This document shows positions 1 through 4,443 of a stretch of 6,764 nt of DNA, one piece after another (position 1 is the first letter of the stretch; each line of letters starts with the position of its first letter). The notes beneath the pieces were generated by a model, which ran no database searches, was not told the DNA's origin, and saw only the letters and a list, made by a program, of their open reading frames with translations. The position numbers and the translations under genes are program-made. This DNA comes from Synergistaceae bacterium (lineage in GTDB: Bacteria > Synergistota > Synergistia > Synergistales > Aminobacteriaceae): contig JAFSLR010000322.1 in assembly GCA_017448375.1 (NCBI GenBank), positions 1 to 6,764 on the forward strand, in the 5' to 3' direction.

Positions 1-162
1 AGCGGTGAGATTGACGGCACTGAGGCGGTGTTATTTCTCGACAATGACGAAGAAGTTACTAGGACCTTCGGAAATTTCCAAAACGGACTTGTTGAGACCA
101 TAACGGTAAAGGGCTACCGTCCTTTCAACGGCACGTACAATGCTTATCACGGTCACGCGTAA
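1..162 (+). CDS. 3' end of a gene of unknown function (partial)
   Basis: Frame 1 is open from the window edge to a TAA at 160-162, giving the last 53 residues of a protein whose start lies outside the window. The visible tail is acidic in its first part (FLDNDEEVT) and ends in an aromatic/His-rich stretch (YNAYHGHA). I do not recognise the family. The reading frame is supported by a diverged copy further downstream: the block GNFQNGLVETI...KGYR (codons 24-40) matches GDFRNGLAEAI...EGYR at 309-359, with 10 of 17 residues identical by my count. If the decayed neighbour reflects the same architecture, the full protein would be a small exported lipoprotein, but that is inference. A strong Shine-Dalgarno (GGAGGG) for the next reading frame begins directly after the stop codon, so the two units were probably one operon. 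Confidence 0.7.
   Translation, partial: SGEIDGTEAVLFLDNDEEVTRTFGNFQNGLVETITVKGYRPFNGTYNAYHGHA
70..120 (+). repeat. Copy A of a diverged 51-nt tandem paralogous block
   Basis: Seventeen codons at the end of the first gene align without gaps to 309-359. I count 39 identical bases of 51. Several differences are at third codon positions, as expected for a block once under protein-level selection. The offset between copies is 239 nt. Confidence 0.7.
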
Positions 163-168
163 GGAGGG
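163..168 (+). promoter_or_regulatory. Strong Shine-Dalgarno in front of a broken reading frame
   Basis: GGAGGG lies 6 nt before the ATG at 175, which is ideal spacing. It directly follows the TAA of the upstream gene. Such a site in front of a frame that stops after nine codons indicates that a real gene once started here. Confidence 0.7.
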
Positions 169-174
169 ATTTTT

Positions 175-410
175 ATGTCTAAGAAAAAACTAATAATTGC
201 TTGATGTATACTCGCAGTGCTTTTTGCTTTCTTCGGCAGCTGTGACATTAGCTGTAAAATCCGCAGCAACGAGAGTGACAATTCAGTTTCGGTTCCCGAA
301 AATCAGGAGGAGATTTCAGAAACGGACTCGCCGAGGCCATAATGATAGAAGGCTATCGTCATAAACATAATGGACACTCCTTCACCTCTGAAAGCAGGCC
401 AAGTAAGTAG
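175..410 (+). pseudogene. Decayed small lipoprotein-like gene, paralogue of the upstream gene
   Basis: ATG 175 follows an excellent ribosome-binding site and opens MSKKKLIIA, then TGA at 202-204 interrupts. Reading through the stop gives CILAVLFAFFGSC, so the whole would be a classic lipoprotein signal: basic n-region, hydrophobic core and a lipobox-like FFGSC. A polar Ser/Asn/Glu-rich segment follows and this frame ends at TAA 340-342. The similarity to the upstream gene (GDFRNGLAEAI...EGYR) lies in another frame, from about 279 to the TAG at 408-410. At least one frameshift therefore lies between about 279 and 309. Two independent lesions argue for a pseudogene rather than recoding. The product was probably a small lipid-anchored envelope protein of unknown function. 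A Rho-independent terminator follows 12 nt after the last stop. A short intact peptide of 9 residues could still be made, but I see no reason to assign it a role. Confidence 0.65.
309..359 (+). repeat. Copy B of the diverged 51-nt paralogous block
   Basis: This is the downstream copy of the block at 70-120, 39 of 51 bases identical by my count. It lies in frame 3, whereas the start codon and signal-peptide part of the same pseudogene lie in frame 1. After the shared block the two copies diverge: here the frame continues RHKHNGHSF and stops at TAG 408-410. Confidence 0.7.
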
Positions 411-421
411 GACAATCAATG

Positions 422-472
422 AATCCCCTTCAGAATTAGCACAACTAGTCTGAGGGGGATTTTTATATTTTT
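422..472 (+). terminator. Rho-independent terminator
   Basis: The arm at 422-433 pairs with 450-461 as a 12-bp stem with one G-T wobble (AATCCCCTTCAG against CTGAGGGGGATT). The inside of the loop can pair further (434, 437-439 with 445-447, 449), leaving a CACAA loop. T-rich tracts follow at 460-464 and 468-472. It closes the upstream unit of the partial gene and its decayed relative, and isolates it from the surface-protein gene. Confidence 0.88.
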
Positions 473-484
473 GCCCTGACGCTT

Positions 485-518
485 TGCGCAAACGTTGATT
501 TTTCTGCGCAAAAATTGA
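485..518 (+). promoter_or_regulatory. Two direct repeats at 20-bp spacing, operator-like
   Basis: TGCGCAAACGTTGA at 485-498 recurs as TGCGCAAAAATTGA at 505-518, 12 of 14 bases identical, with a start-to-start distance of 20 bp (about two helical turns). The first copy also sits in a perfect 10-nt palindrome, TTTGCGCAAA at 483-492. The second copy ends in the candidate -35 element. This arrangement suggests a dimeric regulator binding two sites on the same DNA face upstream of and over the promoter. The regulator is unknown. Confidence 0.45.
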
Positions 519-542
519 GTAAAGCACCTTAACCGTTATTAC
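515..542 (+). promoter_or_regulatory. Candidate sigma-70-type promoter for the surface-protein gene
   Basis: TTGAGT at 515-520 (4 of 6 to TTGACA) is followed, 16 bp later, by TATTAC at 537-542 (4 of 6 to TATAAT). It is the best-placed match between the terminator and the start codon and would give a leader of about 45 nt. The match is moderate, so the exact elements are uncertain, although a promoter must lie in 473-593 if the terminator works. Confidence 0.4.
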
Positions 543-559
543 TCTTCCTGAAATAATAA

Positions 560-583
560 CCGCAAAGATTTTAAGATTTGCGG
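560..583 (+). promoter_or_regulatory. Leader hairpin overlapping the ribosome-binding site
   Basis: CCGCAAA (560-566) and TTTGCGG (577-583) form a perfect 7-bp inverted repeat. TTT/AAA-type pairing at 569-570 with 573-574 is possible only as a very tight extension. The 3' arm includes the first two G residues of the Shine-Dalgarno GGAGGT (582-587), so the folded form would partly hide the ribosome-binding site 7 nt before ATG 594. This could tune translation by temperature, ribosome loading or a ligand, but no known riboswitch fold is recognised. Confidence 0.5.
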
Positions 584-587
584 AGGT
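582..587 (+). promoter_or_regulatory. Shine-Dalgarno of the surface-protein gene
   Basis: GGAGGT ends 6 nt before ATG 594 and fixes that start codon. A signal peptide begins immediately at this start, which confirms it. Confidence 0.85.
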
Positions 588-593
588 ATATTT

Positions 594-653
594 ATGAAAC
601 GTTATATTGTTGTTCTGCTTGTCTTGTTCAGTTTCCTGAGCATGGCTGAAGCA
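594..653 (+). other. Signal peptide coding segment (Sec type)
   Basis: Residues 1-20: basic start (MKR), hydrophobic core IVVLLVLFSFL, and AEA before the likely cut at A20/E21. No lipobox Cys is present near the cut, so a type I signal peptidase substrate is expected, unlike the decayed upstream gene with its FFGSC. Confidence 0.88.
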
Positions 654-3600
654 GAAGAAGGAGTTATTAATGACAAGCCATTGAGGGACATTGATGATAT
701 TGTCTGGGAAGTAACAGGCACACACACCGTCATAAAAAAATCATTCCTTAAATTCAGAAATGACGCTGACGGCAGCTTCAAGTTCTCAATCAACTGGAGC
801 GACGCGAACCTTGACGGCACAGACGTAAAGCTCAATGAGTCAAAATCTTACGAAACAGGTCATGCCGCAGGTAAAACTAATACCGGCATTCACCCTGTCG
901 CAGGCAAGAAGAGAACAAGCGACGGCAAACTTGTTGTAGTGTTCCCTTCAACCGTCTCATCAGGCACAGAAAAGCTCTTCATCAACAGCCTCAAAATATC
1001 CGGCAATATTGACGACCATTCAATCACGAATGACGCATATCACTATCATTCAGCCACCGGTAAACTGAGCAACCTGTACATCAGCGATTCGGCAAGCGGT
1101 TTGTTCCCCAGCAACAACGGGGACAGAGAGGTATTCGCGATCACATACTTCATCGCGAACGGAGGAAAGCGTCCGGGCTTCTCTCAGTCGTTCAATGCTC
1201 ATCTCTGTCTGTTTGACCCCGAAACGAATCAGTCGAAGGTACACAGTCTCGGAGTCATGAACGGTTTATTCCCTTCTGTGAGAGTAGTTGCAGGAGACTT
1301 TGACAATGACGGCAAAGAAAATGAACTCGCCATTATAAGAGACGGCGGAAACGCTGATTATTACCTGACAGTTTACAGAGTCTCAGGGCTCGACATAGGC
1401 AATGCTATTTACTCAGCATCACTGGGTGCAAGAGAAAATACGGAAGCGGATAATTCGGACGGCTGCGAGATAGTTGCAGGAGATTTCAACAATGACGGCA
1501 AATCAGAATTCGCAGCAATCTATGCAGACTTCAAAGACACAAGCTCATTCGCAAATCCCGGCGGTGATTATTATCCGACAGTTACAATTTTCAGCTGGAA
1601 GGATTCAACTTTCATACAGAAAAGCAAAACGGATCAGAATGATAATCTTCATCTCGGCACAACTCACTGGACTTCATCATCTTATGTCCCTCACTTCGGA
1701 CTCATCGCTGAAGTAGAAGACATTGACGGCAACGGCACGGATGATATTGTCCTGCTGACTGCAAGCTACGGCGGCAGTGAAGGAAATATAGTCGCTTCTG
1801 TATGGGACACTGACAAAAATTTAAATCCTTCCGTGAAATGCCTGAAAAAAACTTCGACAAAAATTGCAGGCTTCGGCGGTACAATGGGTGAAGATCCGGC
1901 AGAATGTAGTTATCTCCCGCGAAGTTTATCACTTGGTCTTGTTCCTATGGGCGATAAAAGCAATGGCGAAAATGCGTGCAGGATTCTCGTCACAAAATCT
2001 CAGGGCGGTGATAAAAGGCGTGCTTCTAATGATTACAGAACCGGCGACGAAATATTCTACATGATGGTTAATAATACTAACGGTTCAGTAAGTTCACTCA
2101 GCGATTTAACACTCTGGAAAAGCGGCTCTAAAGGCTATGCTACAGCAGTCGTTCCCGGCGATTTCTACACTGAATGCGTAGAACTGGCTGACGACCCCGA
2201 ACACCTTATATATGAAAAAGACAGGGTATATGCCGCAGAACTTCAAACTCCTCCTTATCACGTTGACTTCATACAGCCAGATTTCCCAATCGGTGAAAGC
2301 ACTCTGACAAGCAAAAAAGTAGTCAATGTCTCATTTTCAGGCTCATATTCGCAGTATCAGCAGACTCAATCTACCTCAACCAAAAACGATGTATCATTCA
2401 CCACAACCAGCTCTACAGAATGGGGAGTTGACGCAAAAGCTGGAGGAAGCTATAAACTCTTCGGAGTTGAAACTTCAGGAGGCTATAAAGATATGGCTTC
2501 GACTATTAATAACGAAACTGAAAGTGCACAGGCTACGCGAACTCTGGCTATATCAGAAACAGCTTCAGGCTCAGACAATGTAGTACTTTACACGACTAAC
2601 AGGCATGTATGGCGTTATCAGATACTCAGTTACCTCAACAAACCCAATGATGAGGTAGGCGATGATAAGTTCATGACGTTCACTCTGTGTGAAGCCCCTG
2701 AAATTCATGACGGAGAGGCAGGCAACAGCTCTCAGCTCGATGACTATAATCCGATTCATGAAGAAGGGAATCTGTTCTCATACCCTGCTTTAATTGAACA
2801 CATACCTTACTGGGGAGCATATCAGGCTATTCTTTCTCAGAAAAAGACTACAACGATGGGCAAGACTAGAAGCAGTCTGACAGTCGACCTCACCGAAGTG
2901 AACACAAATAATACAACGACTACAACTAAATCTAAGAAGGCATTGAACGGTTCACTCACACTATCGCTCAATGTTCCGAAATATCTTCATGCAAGCACCA
3001 CAGCTACAGGCTCATACTCGAAGGAACTAACGAACACGGAGGCTTACACGAAGACCTACCAGAAAAGCGACAAGTTCATAATAGAGCTTCCGGCATCAAC
3101 AACGGGCATACAGTCCGGCTACACAGCTCACAGTATAGCGGCTCAGGTGTATGCAGATGCGGCGGGAGTTATGAAAACAGCTTTTGCAGTAACGGAACTG
3201 AATCAGGACGCTGCGCTCTGGAACAGGTACGGAGGAGTTTATGGCAAGAAGCCTGACCCTGCGCTTGTTCTTCCGAAACGTTTTGGGATGTTCAAGGACG
3301 CTGAAGGGCTCCAGAAGTGGGGTGCTGTCGAACACTGGCCAACTGCACTTAAACTTCGGGGAATCAGCTTCTATGATGTAACGGCTGAAAGTTCAACGAT
3401 ATTCTCTGACGAACTCAACAGTTCACGAAGCAACCTGTCCAGACACTCGCTCATTGCCGGCCACACCTACAAGATTCAGATACCCGTTTACAATGCGAGC
3501 TTTGTTGATGCAGGCAACGTTGATGTGGAAATGCGTATCTGCAAGATGAACGGGAATGCTGATGATAATACTCTGCCCGATATATCATCTCTGAATATTA

Positions 3601-4439
3601 TTGACCGTCAGACTGTAAGACTTGGGGGGTGGGTTGACGGCTCGGCTCTTGGCCTTAATGACCCGGACCCGAATAAAGCTATGGTTTCGTTCGACTGGAC
3701 TATAGACTCAAGCTACACTGAGAGCAACTACAGGCTTTTCTTCGTGATAGATCCTGATAATAAGATTGATGAGATTCTTGAAGTCTGGGATGTCTCCAAA
3801 GAGGGCGGCCAGTACACAGGAGATCCGGGCGGCAATAATGTGGGGTATGCGAAAATTGCGATACTGAACTCTGAGCCTGAAATTGTGAATGCCTCATCAG
3901 GTGGAGCAGGACTCTTCCATGCGGCGGCTGATAATGTAACTGAGGACGACTTCAAGATGTACTTTGAGCCGGTGAGAGCGAACGATACGCGGACACGGCT
4001 TACGCTCAATGAGTTTCGTGCGGAGCTTGCGAACATAAAGGAGGACTTTATCGCTCATGCCACAGTCGTGTATTCAGGCACGAGGACGCTAACGAACGTT
4101 TACTTTACCATGACCAGAAACCGCAACGGTGAGTTGAGCATCATAGCCGACCGCAACATTCCTGCGATATTCCCGAACAGAGAATATCACTGCTCGTTCA
4201 TCGTATACCCTGAGAGATTGTTGAGCAGTACGTTTGACGTTAGCATGACTGGCGACAATTTGAGTCTCAGCTGGCCAAAAGATGACGGCAATGATGGCGG
4301 TGCTGGGGACGATTCAACACCTTCGGATCCCGTGCAAGAGGCAGGCAGTTCTTCAAGCGGTTGCGATATGGGAATGAACACTCTTGTTGCGCTTAGTCTT
4401 CTTGCTTTGTTCTCTCTGAGGGCGAAGAAGCATCGTTAG
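594..4439 (+). CDS. Large exported surface protein with FG-GAP-like repeats, aerolysin/ETX-like segments, CARDB-like domain and Synergist-CTERM sorting signal
   Basis: The 1281-residue product starts with a signal peptide (MKRYIVVLLVLFSFLSMAEA, probable cleavage after A20). Residues 220-400 hold three FG-GAP/VCBS-like loops with Ca2+-binding spacing: DFDNDG (235-240), DFNNDG (297-302) and DIDGNGTDD (376-384); the fold is that of a beta-propeller. Residues 576-660 and about 750-836 are rich in alternating Ser/Thr (STSTKNDVSFTTTSSTEWG; NTNNTTTTTKSKK), like the membrane-inserting strands of aerolysin/ETX-MTX2 pore formers. Residues about 945-1070 resemble a CARDB-type beta-sandwich (AGHTYKIQIPVYNASF; YRLFFVIDPDNKIDEI). 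An Asp/Gly/Pro linker (about 1228-1251) leads to the C-terminal sorting signal with Cys1257. The protein should cross the inner membrane by Sec and be anchored at the cell surface or released. Adhesion, carbohydrate binding or pore formation are all possible; none is shown. It has its own promoter region and lies 4 nt upstream of an RND pump gene. Gene, export and sorting are firm; domain names are by eye. Confidence 0.93.
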   Translation: MKRYIVVLLVLFSFLSMAEAEEGVINDKPLRDIDDIVWEVTGTHTVIKKSFLKFRNDADGSFKFSINWSDANLDGTDVKLNESKSYETGHAAGKTNTGIHPVAGKKRTSDGKLVVVFPSTVSSGTEKLFINSLKISGNIDDHSITNDAYHYHSATGKLSNLYISDSASGLFPSNNGDREVFAITYFIANGGKRPGFSQSFNAHLCLFDPETNQSKVHSLGVMNGLFPSVRVVAGDFDNDGKENELAIIRDGGNADYYLTVYRVSGLDIGNAIYSASLGARENTEADNSDGCEIVAGDFNNDGKSEFAAIYADFKDTSSFANPGGDYYPTVTIFSWKDSTFIQKSKTDQNDNLHLGTTHWTSSSYVPHFGLIAEVEDIDGNGTDDIVLLTASYGGSEGNIVASVWDTDKNLNPSVKCLKKTSTKIAGFGGTMGEDPAECSYLPRSLSLGLVPMGDKSNGENACRILVTKSQGGDKRRASNDYRTGDEIFYMMVNNTNGSVSSLSDLTLWKSGSKGYATAVVPGDFYTECVELADDPEHLIYEKDRVYAAELQTPPYHVDFIQPDFPIGESTLTSKKVVNVSFSGSYSQYQQTQSTSTKNDVSFTTTSSTEWGVDAKAGGSYKLFGVETSGGYKDMASTINNETESAQATRTLAISETASGSDNVVLYTTNRHVWRYQILSYLNKPNDEVGDDKFMTFTLCEAPEIHDGEAGNSSQLDDYNPIHEEGNLFSYPALIEHIPYWGAYQAILSQKKTTTMGKTRSSLTVDLTEVNTNNTTTTTKSKKALNGSLTLSLNVPKYLHASTTATGSYSKELTNTEAYTKTYQKSDKFIIELPASTTGIQSGYTAHSIAAQVYADAAGVMKTAFAVTELNQDAALWNRYGGVYGKKPDPALVLPKRFGMFKDAEGLQKWGAVEHWPTALKLRGISFYDVTAESSTIFSDELNSSRSNLSRHSLIAGHTYKIQIPVYNASFVDAGNVDVEMRICKMNGNADDNTLPDISSLNIIDRQTVRLGGWVDGSALGLNDPDPNKAMVSFDWTIDSSYTESNYRLFFVIDPDNKIDEILEVWDVSKEGGQYTGDPGGNNVGYAKIAILNSEPEIVNASSGGAGLFHAAADNVTEDDFKMYFEPVRANDTRTRLTLNEFRAELANIKEDFIAHATVVYSGTRTLTNVYFTMTRNRNGELSIIADRNIPAIFPNREYHCSFIVYPERLLSSTFDVSMTGDNLSLSWPKDDGNDGGAGDDSTPSDPVQEAGSSSSGCDMGMNTLVALSLLALFSLRAKKHR
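4347..4436 (+). other. Synergist-CTERM-type C-terminal sorting signal
   Basis: The last 30 residues (1252-1281) comprise SSSSG, an invariant-type Cys (1257), a hydrophobic helix (TLVALSLLALFSL) and a basic tail (RAKKHR). The tripartite layout with Cys at the entrance of the helix is that of the Synergist-CTERM family, related in logic to GlyGly-CTERM and MYXO-CTERM signals. In such systems an intramembrane protease is thought to cut near the Cys, with the mature end then attached to the envelope. The processing enzyme is not in this window. This motif is the main ground for assigning the DNA to Synergistota. Confidence 0.82.
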
Positions 4440-4443
4440 TGAA

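Noticed and set aside
202..204. In-frame TGA as recoded Trp, Gly or selenocysteine in the small lipoprotein-like gene
   Set aside because: The 1281-codon gene and the RND gene use TGG for Trp and contain no in-frame TGA, no SECIS-like stem was seen after the codon, and a separate frameshift breaks the same gene, so decay is simpler.
303..725. 140-codon minus-strand reading frame
   Set aside because: It runs antisense through the terminator, the promoter region and the signal peptide of the large gene, and its product has no recognisable features.
734..740. A7 run near the start of the large gene as a phase-variation or frameshift site
   Set aside because: Seven A in Lys codons is common at this base composition, the frame is intact, and no alternative product is evident.
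2901..2936. ACA/ACT-rich stretch as a DNA microsatellite or CRISPR-like repeat
   Set aside because: It is an imperfect Thr/Asn-coding stretch with varied third positions and no regular repeat-spacer structure; no CRISPR array, tRNA or rRNA was seen in the window.
3624..3629. G6 run followed by TGGG as a contingency tract
   Set aside because: Too short for typical phase variation and simply encodes Gly-Gly-Trp in frame.
3728..4036. 102-codon minus-strand frame inside the large gene
   Set aside because: Antisense shadow of a well-supported coding frame, with no ribosome-binding site or recognisable domain.
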